From positions 2,480,001-2,544,000 of the forward strand of contig NZ_CP070978.1 of NCBI RefSeq assembly GCF_018417535.1: a DNA stretch of 64,000 bases. Direction: 5' to 3'. The notes under the pieces are model-generated. The model worked only from the letters and a program-made list of their open reading frames with translations, was not told where the DNA came from and made no database searches. Shown in pieces: positions 43,312 to 53,560 of this stretch. Numbering within the stretch: position 1 is the first letter of the stretch; each line of letters starts with the position of its first letter. A program made the translations under genes and the position numbers. Source of the stretch: Burkholderia pyrrocinia (GTDB lineage: Bacteria > Pseudomonadota > Gammaproteobacteria > Burkholderiales > Burkholderiaceae).

Positions 43312-44163
43312 ATGACCTTGCCCATCGGCGCGCCGCGCGAATGGAACGGACAATTCGAGGAAGCGCTGTTTCTCGACGTGGCGCGACGCCATCGTCCCGG
43401 CTTCCCGACCAAGCTGGCCACGCCGCCGCGCGAACCGCGCAATGCGGACGAACTGGCCGCCGTCGCCGACTACTACACGAAGATGGCGTCGCACGACCTG
43501 TTCATCGTGCAGGTCGTCGCGAGGGCGATCGACACGCTGTTCCGCGACGATCCGCATTTCCAGCTGATCCTGTCGCGCCAGCTCGGCGACGACGGCGCGC
43601 ACGCGGTGATCGGCCGCGAGCGCGTGACCGAACTGACGGGGCGCGACCCGCTGCCGGAGATCGACCGGCTCGTCGCCGCGCACTGGGCGCGCATCGGCGA
43701 TATCGCGGTGCGCGACGTCGCGGGTTTTCTCGCGTTCGAATGGCATTACGAGCTGCACATCCTCGCGAAGCTGTGGATCCAGCGCAAGACCGGCCGCATC
43801 GGCGACGGCGCGATGCGCGAGCACGGCGAGAACCGGATCCGGCCGGACGAGGAGTGGCATCGCGTGCAGATCGTCCAGTGGTGGTTCGACACGTTGAAGG
43901 CGCTGCCGGCCGCCGAGCGCGACGCGCTGATCGATCGCGTGATCGCGGCCGACGAGGAAACACAGGCGCGGCTCGACGGTTATCTGCACGATGAGTACGC
44001 GCACACCGCGCACGTGTTCGGCGCGGATATCGCCGACTATCGCGCGATCTACGACGACTGGCGGCGCGAGATCCTCGTGCGGTTGACCGGCAGGCGCGAA
44101 CTCGGGAAACTCGTGCCGTTGTCGGAAGCTGTCTCGACCCAGGAACAGGAAGCCGTCGCATGA
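43312..44163 (+). CDS. Unidentified helical protein, possibly ferritin-like
   Basis: No family is recognised with confidence. The 283-residue protein is soluble and mostly helical. Its Glu/His-rich segments are spaced like a diiron or haem-binding helical bundle: RQLGDDGAHAVIG, FEWHYELHILAKLW and LHDEYAHTAHVFGADIADY, with E-x-x-H and H-D-E-x-x-H patterns. It is conserved in place between the MetI-type permease and the acyl-CoA-dehydrogenase-like gene, and its stop overlaps the start of the latter (ATGA). A role as an oxygenase or oxygenase partner in the sulfur pathway is a guess. Confidence 0.55.
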   Translation: MTLPIGAPREWNGQFEEALFLDVARRHRPGFPTKLATPPREPRNADELAAVADYYTKMASHDLFIVQVVARAIDTLFRDDPHFQLILSRQLGDDGAHAVIGRERVTELTGRDPLPEIDRLVAAHWARIGDIAVRDVAGFLAFEWHYELHILAKLWIQRKTGRIGDGAMREHGENRIRPDEEWHRVQIVQWWFDTLKALPAAERDALIDRVIAADEETQARLDGYLHDEYAHTAHVFGADIADYRAIYDDWRREILVRLTGRRELGKLVPLSEAVSTQEQEAVA

Positions 44164-45371
44164 ACGATCCACGCGGCCCGGCGACGCTCGCCGCGGCAAC
44201 GGATGTGTCAGCAATCGATCCGCACGCACTTGCGCGCGTCATCGGTGCGCTACGCGAAACTGCCGCCGTGCGCGATCGCGCGGGCGGCCACGCCGCGCAG
44301 GAAAAGCAGTGGCTCGCCGACGCGGGCCTGCTGACGCTTGCGGTGCCGCGCGCGTTCGGCGGGCAGGAAGCCGCGTGGCCCGCGATCTACGACGCGATCC
44401 GGCAGATCGCGCGCGTCGACAGCGCGCTCGCGCATCTCGTCGGGTTCCAGTGCCTGCAGGTGGTGAGCGTCGACGTGTGGGGCAGCGCGGCGCAGCGCGA
44501 ACGCTATCTGCGCGGCACGGTCGAGCAGCGCTGGTGGTGGGGCAATGCGGTCAATCCGCTCGACACGCGGCTCGTGGCCACCGCGACGCCGGACGGCGGC
44601 TACCGGCTCGACGGCGTGAAGGGCTTCTGTTCGGGCACGCGCGGCTCGCAGCGGATGACGGTGTCCGCACACGATCCGGAAACCGGCCGCACCGTGTTCG
44701 GCGTGGTGCCGACCGATCGCCAGGGGATCACGATCAACGAAGACTGGGATCCGATCGGCCAGCGCCAGACCGACAGCGGCAGCGTGCGCTTCGACGGCGT
44801 GACGCTTGCGCCGGACGAGGTGCTGCACCGGTCCGAGGCGCCGCCGACACCGCGCGCGACGCTGCGCACGCTCGTGTCGCAGCTCGTGCTGACGAACCTG
44901 TTCGTCGGGCTCGCGGAAGGCGCGCTGGCCGACGCGCGCGACTATGTGCTGAAGCATGGCCGGCCGTGGATTCACTCGGACGTCGAGCAGGCGAGCGACG
45001 ATCCGTACACGCTGCAGCGCTTCGGCGACATGCGCGTGCGGGCCGTTGCCGCGGCGGCGCTGGCCGATCGCGCGGCCGGCGCGTTGCAGCACGCGTGGGC
45101 GCGGGGTGATGCGCTGACGTCGGACGAGCGAGCGGAAGTGGCGCTCGCGGTTTCGGACGCAAAGATCGTCGCGCAGCGCGCGGCGCTCGACAACGGCGAG
45201 GCGCTGTTCGACGCATGCGGCGCGCGCGCGACGGCCGCATCGCTCGGCCTCGACCGCTTCTGGCGGAATGCGCGCACGCATACGCTGCACGATCCGCTCG
45301 ACTACCGGCTGCGCGATGTCGGCCGGTTCGCGCTGACGGGAGAATTGCCGCCGGCGTCGCTCTATACGTGA
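44160..45371 (+). CDS. Acyl-CoA-dehydrogenase-fold monooxygenase (DszC/SfnC-like)
   Basis: This 403-residue flavoprotein resembles the DszC/SfnC branch of the acyl-CoA dehydrogenase superfamily, which uses reduced flavin and oxygen instead of acyl-CoA. Visible are the N-terminal helix (WLADAGLLTLAVPRAFGGQEA), the flavin-binding beta domain (YRLDGVKGFCSGT and GVVPTDRQGITI) and the C-terminal helical domain with DARDYVLKHGRPW. In organosulfur degradation this class oxidises a sulfide or sulfone before the LLM oxygenase splits it. It is translationally coupled to the preceding unknown gene and ends the operon. Confidence 0.85.
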   Translation: MNDPRGPATLAAATDVSAIDPHALARVIGALRETAAVRDRAGGHAAQEKQWLADAGLLTLAVPRAFGGQEAAWPAIYDAIRQIARVDSALAHLVGFQCLQVVSVDVWGSAAQRERYLRGTVEQRWWWGNAVNPLDTRLVATATPDGGYRLDGVKGFCSGTRGSQRMTVSAHDPETGRTVFGVVPTDRQGITINEDWDPIGQRQTDSGSVRFDGVTLAPDEVLHRSEAPPTPRATLRTLVSQLVLTNLFVGLAEGALADARDYVLKHGRPWIHSDVEQASDDPYTLQRFGDMRVRAVAAAALADRAAGALQHAWARGDALTSDERAEVALAVSDAKIVAQRAALDNGEALFDACGARATAASLGLDRFWRNARTHTLHDPLDYRLRDVGRFALTGELPPASLYT

Positions 45372-45479
45372 CGACGGGGCCGCCGCAGCGGCGCTTCGCG
45401 GCGGCTCCACGCCGGCCACAAGCGCCGGTGCCTGGCACCCATACCGGCACATCGATCGTTCCATCCGCTGGACGCCTGG

Positions 45480-45516
45480 AATGATATGTTATATCGTATC
45501 GATACAATATATCATT
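45480..45516. promoter_or_regulatory. 37-bp palindrome, probable Zur operator
   Basis: The palindrome runs AATGATATGTTATATCG on the left and mirrors as CGATACAATATATCATT on the right, with only a few mismatches. It is far more AT-rich than the flanks. Its core GATATGTTATATCG recalls the GTTATAT-containing Zur sites of beta- and gammaproteobacteria. It lies 33 bp before the first gene of a cluster of zinc-sparing paralogs, which fits control by the zinc-sensing repressor Zur. No zur gene is in the window. Confidence 0.82.
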
Positions 45517-45548
45517 TCACCCTCGACGTCCTCTTCAGGAATCGCCCG

Positions 45549-46757
<1,209 letters not shown>

Positions 46758-46817
46758 CCTGAACGCGCGCTTCCTGCATCGATCCGGATGGGGAAGGCGC
46801 TCCACCGGATCCCGAGC

Positions 46818-47738
46818 ATGAATGCAGCCCTTCCCGATATTTCCCTGACCGATGCCGTACCGGGCCGTCGCCCGCTCGAGTGGGTCGGCATGCAGGGCAT
46901 CGACCTGCCCGTGGTCGTGGCCGAGCCCGGCTGCCGGCGCGACGTGCATGCGCGCGCCGACGTGCAGGTCGATCTGCCTGCGCCGCATGTGAAGGGCATC
47001 CACATGTCGCGGCTGTACCGGCTGCTCGACGGGCTTGGCGACGGCGAAGCGCTGTCGCCGGCCGGTTTGCGGCACGTGCTGGGCGCAATGGTCGACAGCC
47101 ATCGCGACTGCGACTCGCGCAGCGCGCGGGTACGGCTGTGCTTCGACCTGCTGGCGCGCCGCGCGGCGCTGGTGACGGACGGGCTGGCCGGATGGAAGTC
47201 CTATCCGGTTCGTGTCGACGCGGTGCTCACCGGTGACGCGTTCGAGTTGCGCGCGCAAGTGACGGTCGTTTATTCGTCGACGTGCCCGTGCTCGGCCGCG
47301 CTGTCGCGGCACTGGGTCGAACAGGCGTTTCTGGCGGCGTTCGGCAGCGAGGATCGCGTGGCGCCGGCCGCGGTCGCCGCGTGGCTGCAGCGGCATGCGA
47401 CGGCGGCGACACCGCACAGCCAGCGCAGCGAAGCCGTCGTGAGCGTCGGGCTGCCTGCCGACGCCACGGCGCTGGGGTTGATCGACCTGATCGATCGCGT
47501 CGAGCAAGCGCTCGGCACACCGGTGCAGACGGCCGTCAAGCGCGCGGACGAGCAGGCGTTCGCAGTGTTGAACGGCGAGAACCTGATGTTCGTCGAGGAT
47601 GCCGCGCGCCGCGTCCAGGCCGCGCTGGACAGTCGCCATGCGAACCCGCGCGTCCACGTGCGCCATCTGGAAAGTCTGCATCCGCACGATGCGGTGGCCT
47701 GGGCAGCGCCGGTTCGCGAAGGCGTCGACGCATGCTGA
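46818..47738 (+). CDS. folE2: GTP cyclohydrolase FolE2 (type IB)
   Basis: FolE2 opens the GTP ring for folate biosynthesis but, unlike FolE, works with manganese or other metals, so it can replace the zinc enzyme. The 306-residue protein starts [27 protein letters not shown] and carries the catalytic Cys in [18 protein letters not shown] and the conserved His in [14 protein letters not shown]. It is the second gene of the zinc-sparing cluster; its last bases overlap the queD start. A start 30 bp earlier (46788) would add ten residues unlike the family. Confidence 0.93.
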   Translation: MNAALPDISLTDAVPGRRPLEWVGMQGIDLPVVVAEPGCRRDVHARADVQVDLPAPHVKGIHMSRLYRLLDGLGDGEALSPAGLRHVLGAMVDSHRDCDSRSARVRLCFDLLARRAALVTDGLAGWKSYPVRVDAVLTGDAFELRAQVTVVYSSTCPCSAALSRHWVEQAFLAAFGSEDRVAPAAVAAWLQRHATAATPHSQRSEAVVSVGLPADATALGLIDLIDRVEQALGTPVQTAVKRADEQAFAVLNGENLMFVEDAARRVQAALDSRHANPRVHVRHLESLHPHDAVAWAAPVREGVDAC

Positions 47739-48313
47739 TCCGCAAGCTGTTCCGCTTCGAGAATGCGCACGTCGTGCGCGGCTGCAGCACGCGGCGCTGC
47801 TCGCATTCGATCCACGGCCATTCGTACCGCGTCGAGCTGCTGCTCGAAGCGCATGCGCTCGACCACGGGCAGATGATCTACGACTTCGGGCTGCTCAAGG
47901 GTGACGTGCGTGACCTGATCGACGCGTTCGACCATGCGGTGACGCTGTGGTCGGGCGACGATCCGGACTATCTCGACAGCATGCGCCGCCACTCGGAGCG
48001 CTGGGTGCAGCTGCCCGTTTCCCCTAGCGCCGAGCAGTTCTCGCGCGTGTTCTTTCGTCTCGTCGATGCGGCGCTGTCCTGTACCCGCATGTCGAACGGC
48101 GAAGGCGACGTGCGCCTGTATTCGGTCATCGTTCACGAGACCGAGACCGGCTACGCGCAGTGCTTTCGCGACGACGCGTTCAATCCGCGCATGGGCCGCA
48201 TCGACCTGGACGACATCGTGTTCTCGCCGGCTGTCGCCGTGCAGTGGCGCGATCCGGGCTTGTTCGAGAAACTCAAGCGCGACTATCCGATTTATCAGCA
48301 GGAATCCTCATGA
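47732..48313 (+). CDS. queD: QueD-like 6-carboxytetrahydropterin synthase paralog
   Basis: This 193-residue protein is of the 6-pyruvoyl-tetrahydropterin synthase/QueD family, which makes 6-carboxy-tetrahydropterin for queuosine from the FolE-type product. The zinc-binding histidines appear in FENAHVV and [11 protein letters not shown], and the likely catalytic cysteine in RRCSHS. The C-terminal half has [13 protein letters not shown], which holds the acidic residue that binds the pterin. It is longer than common QueD (about 120 residues). The start overlaps folE2 by 7 bp. Confidence 0.88.
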   Translation: MLIRKLFRFENAHVVRGCSTRRCSHSIHGHSYRVELLLEAHALDHGQMIYDFGLLKGDVRDLIDAFDHAVTLWSGDDPDYLDSMRRHSERWVQLPVSPSAEQFSRVFFRLVDAALSCTRMSNGEGDVRLYSVIVHETETGYAQCFRDDAFNPRMGRIDLDDIVFSPAVAVQWRDPGLFEKLKRDYPIYQQESS

Positions 48314-48870
48314 TCAGAAAGAACCCGCGCGGCGACCTGCCGCAGATCCATCCGAGCGCGTTCGTCGATCCGACCGCCATCCTGTGCGGGCTCGTGATCG
48401 TCGAGGAGAACGTGTTCATCGGCCCGTACGCGGTGATCCGCGCCGACGAAACGGACGCCGGCGGCCGGATCGCTCCGATCGTGATCGGCGCGCATTCGAA
48501 CATCCAGGACGGCGTGGTGATCCATTCGAAGTCGGGCGCGAGCGTCACCATCGGCCGGCACACGTCGATCGCGCATCGCGCGATCGTCCACGGGCCGTGC
48601 AAGGTCGGCGACGGCGTGTTCGTCGGGTTCAACAGCGTGCTGTTCAACTGCACGATCGACGACGGTTGCGTCGTGCGCTACAACGCGGTCGTCGACGGCT
48701 GCCACCTGCCGCCTGGCTTCTACGTGCGCTCGACCGAACGCATCGGGCCGGAAACCGATCTCGCCGCATTGCCGCAGGTGACGGCCGATGCGAGCGAATT
48801 CTCCGAGGACGTCGCGCGCACGAACAATGCGTTGGTGCTCGGCTACAAGCATATCCAGAACGAGTTCTGA
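48310..48870 (+). CDS. Gamma-carbonic-anhydrase-like hexapeptide protein
   Basis: This 186-residue protein is a left-handed beta helix with the gamma-class carbonic anhydrase histidines in VIHSKSGASVTIGRHTSIAHRAIVHGPC. Imperfect hexapeptide turns (for example VFIGPYAVIRADE and VGDGVFVGFNSVLFNC) run along the chain. Its start overlaps the queD stop (ATGA). Zur-regulated gamma-CA paralogs are thought to keep bicarbonate supply or act in metal handling when zinc is scarce; activity of this one is not proven. Confidence 0.88.
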   Translation: MIRKNPRGDLPQIHPSAFVDPTAILCGLVIVEENVFIGPYAVIRADETDAGGRIAPIVIGAHSNIQDGVVIHSKSGASVTIGRHTSIAHRAIVHGPCKVGDGVFVGFNSVLFNCTIDDGCVVRYNAVVDGCHLPPGFYVRSTERIGPETDLAALPQVTADASEFSEDVARTNNALVLGYKHIQNEF

Positions 48871-48873
48871 GTC

Positions 48874-50361
48874 ATGGGCGAGCCGATGCGACGCGAAGGA
48901 GGCGGCGAACCGGGGCGACGCCACGCCGACCTGCTCGTGCACGGCGGCACGGTGATGTCGCCCAGCGGCGCCGAGCGGATCGACGTGGCCTGCGTGGGCG
49001 GCCGCATCGTCGCGCTGGGCGCGTTGCACGGCACATGGAGCGCTGATGTCCTGCTCGATGCCGGCGGACTGCATGTGCTGCCGGGCGTCGTCGACAGCCA
49101 GGTGCATTTCCGCGAACCGGGCCTGACGCACAAGGAGACCATCGAGGCCGGCACGCGCGGCGCGGTGCTCGGCGGCGTCACGACGATCTTCGAGATGCCC
49201 AATACGCATCCGCTGACGCTCGACGAGCAGGACCTGCAGGCAAAGCTGGATCTCGCGCGCGGCCGTGCGTGGTGCGATTACGCGTTCTACATCGGCGGCT
49301 CGGCCGTGAACGCCGAACGGCTGCCGGCGCTCGAAAGCCTGCCGGGCTGCGCGGGCGTGAAGGTCTTCATGGGCAGTTCGTTCGGCGATCTGCTGGCCGA
49401 CGACGAAACCGTGTTGCGCCGGATCCTGCGAAACGGGCGGCGGCGCATGGCCGTGCATGCGGAGGACGAAGCGCGGTTGCGCGAACGCAGGGCGCTCGTG
49501 GAAGCGAGCGGCGACGTGCGCGACCATCCGCGCTGGCGCGACGAGGAAAGCGCGTTGACCGCGACACGGCGCATCGTCGGGCTCGCCGCCGAGACTGGCC
49601 GCCGGCTGCATGTGCTGCATGTGTCCACCGCCGACGAAATGGCGTTGCTCGTGCAGCACCGGCGGCGCGTGACGGTCGAGGTCACGCCGCATCACCTGAG
49701 CCTGCACGCGCCCGATTGCTACGAGCGGCTCGGCACGTTCGCGCAGATGAATCCGCCCGTGCGCGAACGGCATCATCGGGATGCGCTGTGGCAGGCCGTC
49801 CGCGACGGCGTGGTCGACGTGATCGGCAGCGATCACGCGCCGCATACGCGCGACGAAAAGCGCCGGCCCTATCCGCAATCGCCGAGCGGCATGACCGGCG
49901 TGCAGACGCTGCTGCCGCTGATGCTCGACCACGTGCATGCGGGCCGCCTGAGCCTCGAACGGCTGGTCGACCTGACCAGCGCCGGGCCGGCGCGCATCTT
50001 CGGCATCGAGGGAAAAGGGCGCATCGCGATCGGGTACGACGCCGACTTAAGCGTCGTCGACCTGCGCGCGCGGCGGATCATCCGCGACGAATGGATCGCC
50101 AGCGTGAGCGGCTGGACGCCTTACGACGGGTGCGCGGTCACGGGCTGGCCCGTGCATACGGTCGTGCGCGGGCAGGTTGCCGTGCGCGACGGTGTGCTGA
50201 ACGGGCAGCCGGCAGGGGAGGCTGTGACGTTTATGGAGGCGGACAAGCCGCCTGCTTCATGCGCTTCAGTGGAATCCCGGTTTCGGCACTGCTCCTGGGT
50301 GCAGCCAGCGCCGGTCATTGCACCGCCCGTTCAATCCGATTTGTGCGGGAAGAGCGCGTAG
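48874..50361 (+). CDS. pyrQ: Dihydroorotase paralog (PyrQ-like)
   Basis: This 495-residue amidohydrolase resembles the Zur-regulated dihydroorotase PyrQ, which helps make UMP when zinc is scarce. The metal-binding segment reads DSQVHFREPG, with Gln76 where many dihydroorotases have the first His; His78, carboxylated Lys163 (GVKVFMG), His195 (AVHAEDE), His249 (LHVLHVST) and Asp320 (GSDHAPH) are present. The QxH form is common in proteobacterial relatives. The last 35-40 residues after VTFMEAD look like a readthrough tail that overlaps the convergent gene by 31 bp. It ends the zinc-sparing operon. Confidence 0.87.
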   Translation: MGEPMRREGGGEPGRRHADLLVHGGTVMSPSGAERIDVACVGGRIVALGALHGTWSADVLLDAGGLHVLPGVVDSQVHFREPGLTHKETIEAGTRGAVLGGVTTIFEMPNTHPLTLDEQDLQAKLDLARGRAWCDYAFYIGGSAVNAERLPALESLPGCAGVKVFMGSSFGDLLADDETVLRRILRNGRRRMAVHAEDEARLRERRALVEASGDVRDHPRWRDEESALTATRRIVGLAAETGRRLHVLHVSTADEMALLVQHRRRVTVEVTPHHLSLHAPDCYERLGTFAQMNPPVRERHHRDALWQAVRDGVVDVIGSDHAPHTRDEKRRPYPQSPSGMTGVQTLLPLMLDHVHAGRLSLERLVDLTSAGPARIFGIEGKGRIAIGYDADLSVVDLRARRIIRDEWIASVSGWTPYDGCAVTGWPVHTVVRGQVAVRDGVLNGQPAGEAVTFMEADKPPASCASVESRFRHCSWVQPAPVIAPPVQSDLCGKSA

Positions 50362-51359
50362 ACCTTTCCGGAAGGCGCCTGCACGACCGACGCGCCGTCG
50401 GCGATCGGCCCTGTGGCGTTGCTGACGGCGTGCCGGCCATGAACAGTCTTGAAAAGCCATGTACCGGGATAGTTTTCGCGCAGCCCGCGCACCCCGGACA
50501 CGACTTCGGTACCGGCCGGGTAGGTGATGTCGCCGATGCTCGCCGCGCGTGCCAGCGTCGCGTAGTCGAAGGCCAGAATGTTGTGTTCCCGGTCGAGCTT
50601 CAGCGTCGGCTGAAGCAGCGGTAGTGCGGGCAGTTCGAATACGGCGCCATCGGCGACCCTGATTTCCCAATAGTCGTTGTCGCGCAGACCGTCGCCATAG
50701 GCGGTCGTGCTTCTCATCAATCGCGAGCGGGCCGGCACGATGGCGCCGGCTACGCGATTGCCGTCGGCCAGGCGGCACGACCAAAGCGTCCTGATCCGCG
50801 CATCGTTGCGCAGCACGATTTCCAGCGGTTCGCTCGCGCCGCATGTCCATCCGTCGATCGTCGGGGTGCCGGTTACGGTGAGCTTCAGCGCAGTGAGCCA
50901 GACGGGAGACAGGTTATTCCACGAGGTTTCGTCGTCATATTCGCCGACGATCTCCACCGCCACGGCGGGAATTCCGTAGACGCCGACCGCGTGCGGGAAC
51001 TCGGCTCGCTCGATCGATTTCATGTCGCCGGCGGTATAGAGCGACAGTCTGGTACCGGGCGGCATGTCGATACCCAGCAGATGCGCGCCCTTCTCCAGCG
51101 TGGGGTGCCGCGCGGCCTCCTCTTTTCTCATGTTCAGATCGACCCGCAGCCAGATCGTTGCCATGAAAACGAAGAAACTGCTCATCACGCATAGCGCGGC
51201 CAAGATGGCGGTGGCGCGTACCCGATGCGTGCGAAACGATCGTCGTGCGCGCGGAAACAACGCCAGCGCGGCGGCCCACACCAGCACGGACACGGTTGCG
51301 AGAAACGAAATGCCGAGAACGATGAAGAGGGTGCCGGAGAAAATCGGAGCGGGAATCAT
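50331..51359 (-). CDS. Unidentified membrane-anchored protein
   Basis: This 342-residue protein is not recognised. Its N-terminus has two transmembrane helices (IFSGTLFIVLGISFLATVSVLVWAA and ATAILAALCVMSSFFVFMA), so most of the chain (about residues 80-342), with a single pair of cysteines (CGASEP and WSCRLADG), should face the periplasm. No repeats or catalytic motifs are seen. The strand is opposite to the upstream cluster and its 3' end overlaps pyrQ. Its leader has no clear partner gene. Confidence 0.6.
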   Translation of the reverse strand: MIPAPIFSGTLFIVLGISFLATVSVLVWAAALALFPRARRSFRTHRVRATAILAALCVMSSFFVFMATIWLRVDLNMRKEEAARHPTLEKGAHLLGIDMPPGTRLSLYTAGDMKSIERAEFPHAVGVYGIPAVAVEIVGEYDDETSWNNLSPVWLTALKLTVTGTPTIDGWTCGASEPLEIVLRNDARIRTLWSCRLADGNRVAGAIVPARSRLMRSTTAYGDGLRDNDYWEIRVADGAVFELPALPLLQPTLKLDREHNILAFDYATLARAASIGDITYPAGTEVVSGVRGLRENYPGTWLFKTVHGRHAVSNATGPIADGASVVQAPSGKVYALFPHKSD

Positions 51360-51559
51360 CGGAAAGGCGAGCGCCCGAACGGGATCATGGTTGGAATTGC
51401 CCTGGTACCGCCGGGCATGCCGACATCGTCAGGCGGCGGTTGCCGCCGCCTGAGCAGCCGCGGTGGCGAACGACGCTTCAAGGGCTTGTACGAATGGCGC
51501 ACATTGTAATGTTCAAATGCAATTGTCTGACAAGAGCGAGGTGCGCCATGCGCGTGTGG

Positions 51560-52405
51560 TTACGCCGCCAACGCATCCGCCAGCGCCCGCATCGCGTCCA
51601 CCGTGTCCCGATCCGCCGGAAAGAACGCCTCGATCGCGAGCTCCGACAGCGTCACGTCGACCGGCGTGCCGAATACCGTCGTCGTGCTGAAGAACGTCAG
51701 CTCGCCGGCCGCGGTGCGCAGCCGCAGCGGCACGGCGATATCCGCGAAGTCGGTGCGCGCCTGCGTGTCGTCGGGCTGGCCGGCCGGTGCCGGATACGCG
51801 GCAAGCTCATCGCGCAGCGCGTGCAGCGTGCGGTCGCCGCTCGCATCGATCTGCCGCTGCAGCCGATGCAGGATGTGCGCGCGCCATTCATGCCAGTTGA
51901 CGATCTGCGATGCGAGGCCGTCCGGATGCAGGCTCAGCCGCAACACGTTGACGGGCGGCTGCAGCAGCGACGGATCGGCCTGCGCGACCAGCGCGCCGAG
52001 CATCCGGTTCGCGGCGAGCAGCGTCCAGTGGCGGTCCACCGCGAGCGCCGGGTACGGCTCATGGCCGCGCAGCACCGCTTCGACGGCATGGCGCGCGGCA
52101 TCCAGCTGCGGATCCGAAAACGGCCGTTCGCGAAACAGCGGCGCAAAGCCCGCCGCAACCAGCAGCGCGTTGCGTTCGCGCAGCGGTACGTCGAGCCGCT
52201 CCGCGAGATGCAGCACCATCTCGCGGCTCGGCTGCGCGCGGCCCGATTCGACGAAGCTCAGGTGGCGCGCGGAGACTTCCGCGTCGAGCGCGAGCGCCAT
52301 CTGGCTCAGGCGCCGGCGTTGCCGCCACGTGCGCAGCAGCGGGCCGATGCCGGACGCGCGGCCGGCGGACGGGGAGGGCGAATGGAGGGCGGCGGTCGGG
52401 TTCAT
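51560..52405 (-). CDS. XRE-family regulator with MmyB-like ligand domain
   Basis: This 281-residue protein has an N-terminal Cro/CI helix-turn-helix (LLRTWRQRRRLSQMALALDAEVSARHLSFVESGRAQPS) and a C-terminal MmyB-like domain (about residues 100-260, with LAVDRHWTLLAANRMLGALV). Proteins of this family in Actinobacteria and Proteobacteria bind fatty-acid-like ligands and often control an adjacent oxidoreductase, though none is next to it here. The ATG at 52405 gives the expected length; an in-frame ATG six codons earlier is possible. Confidence 0.85.
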   Translation of the reverse strand: MNPTAALHSPSPSAGRASGIGPLLRTWRQRRRLSQMALALDAEVSARHLSFVESGRAQPSREMVLHLAERLDVPLRERNALLVAAGFAPLFRERPFSDPQLDAARHAVEAVLRGHEPYPALAVDRHWTLLAANRMLGALVAQADPSLLQPPVNVLRLSLHPDGLASQIVNWHEWRAHILHRLQRQIDASGDRTLHALRDELAAYPAPAGQPDDTQARTDFADIAVPLRLRTAAGELTFFSTTTVFGTPVDVTLSELAIEAFFPADRDTVDAMRALADALAA

Positions 52406-52600
52406 GACGCAGATGATAGGCAATCCTGCGCGCGTTGGGCATTACCTGCGACGTAAGCATCGCGCCGCTTCCCGGGCGCGTCCCGGCGCTGCGTTACCAT
52501 AGCCCCCGTGCCAACTGAGAGGCGACGCCGGACCCGCGACGACAACGCATGGGCCGTTGTCGTGCACATTCACAACAAGGCATTCCAGGGGAATCCAACA

Positions 52601-53560
52601 ATGAAAATGAAAAAACTTGCCGTCCGGCTCGCCTGCGTGGCGACGCTCGCACTCGCCGCGACCAGCGGCCATGCGCAGACCGAAGCTGCGCAGGTGGAAA
52701 TGAGGGCCGCCGCCGCGGCCGCCAACGAGGCCGTCGTGAAGGGGCCGACCGACATCGACGTGAAGCATGAAGTCGTGCTGAAGCTGAAGGCCGGCGAGTC
52801 GTTCGTGCCGGCCGCCGAAGCCGGCCGCTACCTGCGCTCGATGGGCAACTCGATCGACGAATCGAAGCTGGTCGGCCTCGTGCTGCCCGACGACCCCGAT
52901 GCCGACTGGATCTCGGTCGTGTCGTTCGAGCCGAGCGGCTACATCCGCGACGACGACGCGAAGGACTGGAAGCCCGACGAGTTGCTGAAGAGCCTGCAGG
53001 CCGGCACCGAGGAAGACAACCCGGCGCGCAAGGAGCGCGGCCTGCCCGAAACCGAGGTGGTCGGCTGGGCGAAGGCGCCCGCGTACGACGCGGCCACGCA
53101 CCGGCTCGTGTGGTCCGCGATCATCCGCGACAAGGGCGCGGCCCCGAACGCCGGGAACGACGGCGTGAACTACCGGACGCTCGTGCTCGGCCGCGACGGC
53201 TACCTGTCGCTGACGATGGCGTCGACGCTGGCCGATCTGCCGAAGTACAAGGCGTCGGCCGACGACCTGCTGTCGAACATCAGCTTCAACGACGGCAAGC
53301 GCTACGCCGATTTCAACAAGTCGACCGACCACGTCGCCGAGTACGGCCTCGCGGCGCTGATCGTCGGCGTCGGCGCGAAGAAGCTCGGCCTGCTCGCGCT
53401 GATCGGCGCGTTCGCGGTGAAGTTCTTCAAGATCGGCGCGGTCGCGCTGCTGGCCGGCGGTGCGGCGCTGAAGCGCTTCTTCGGGCGCAAGCCGAAGGCG
53501 GCCGCGGTGCCGGCCGTCGCCGACGCGTCCGACGTATCCGGCGCGGAGCGCAAGGAATGA
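52601..53560 (+). CDS. DUF2167-domain membrane protein
   Basis: This 319-residue protein has a signal peptide (MKMKKLAVRLACVATLALAATSGHA), a long periplasmic DUF2167 region (about residues 45-255, with GLVLPDDPDADWISVVSFEPSGYIRDDDAKDW), two hydrophobic segments (LAALIVGVGAKKLGLLALIGAFAVK and the following) and a basic cytoplasmic tail. Family members are membrane proteins of unknown function. Its stop overlaps the start of an M50 protease gene by 2-3 bases (ATGA), so the two are co-translated. Confidence 0.87.
   Translation: MKMKKLAVRLACVATLALAATSGHAQTEAAQVEMRAAAAAANEAVVKGPTDIDVKHEVVLKLKAGESFVPAAEAGRYLRSMGNSIDESKLVGLVLPDDPDADWISVVSFEPSGYIRDDDAKDWKPDELLKSLQAGTEEDNPARKERGLPETEVVGWAKAPAYDAATHRLVWSAIIRDKGAAPNAGNDGVNYRTLVLGRDGYLSLTMASTLADLPKYKASADDLLSNISFNDGKRYADFNKSTDHVAEYGLAALIVGVGAKKLGLLALIGAFAVKFFKIGAVALLAGGAALKRFFGRKPKAAAVPAVADASDVSGAERKE

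Noticed and set aside
48874..50361. The Gln in DSQVHF of the dihydroorotase as a loss-of-function change
   Set aside because: The QxH form is, as far as I recall, common among related proteobacterial dihydroorotases, so it is likely a family trait.
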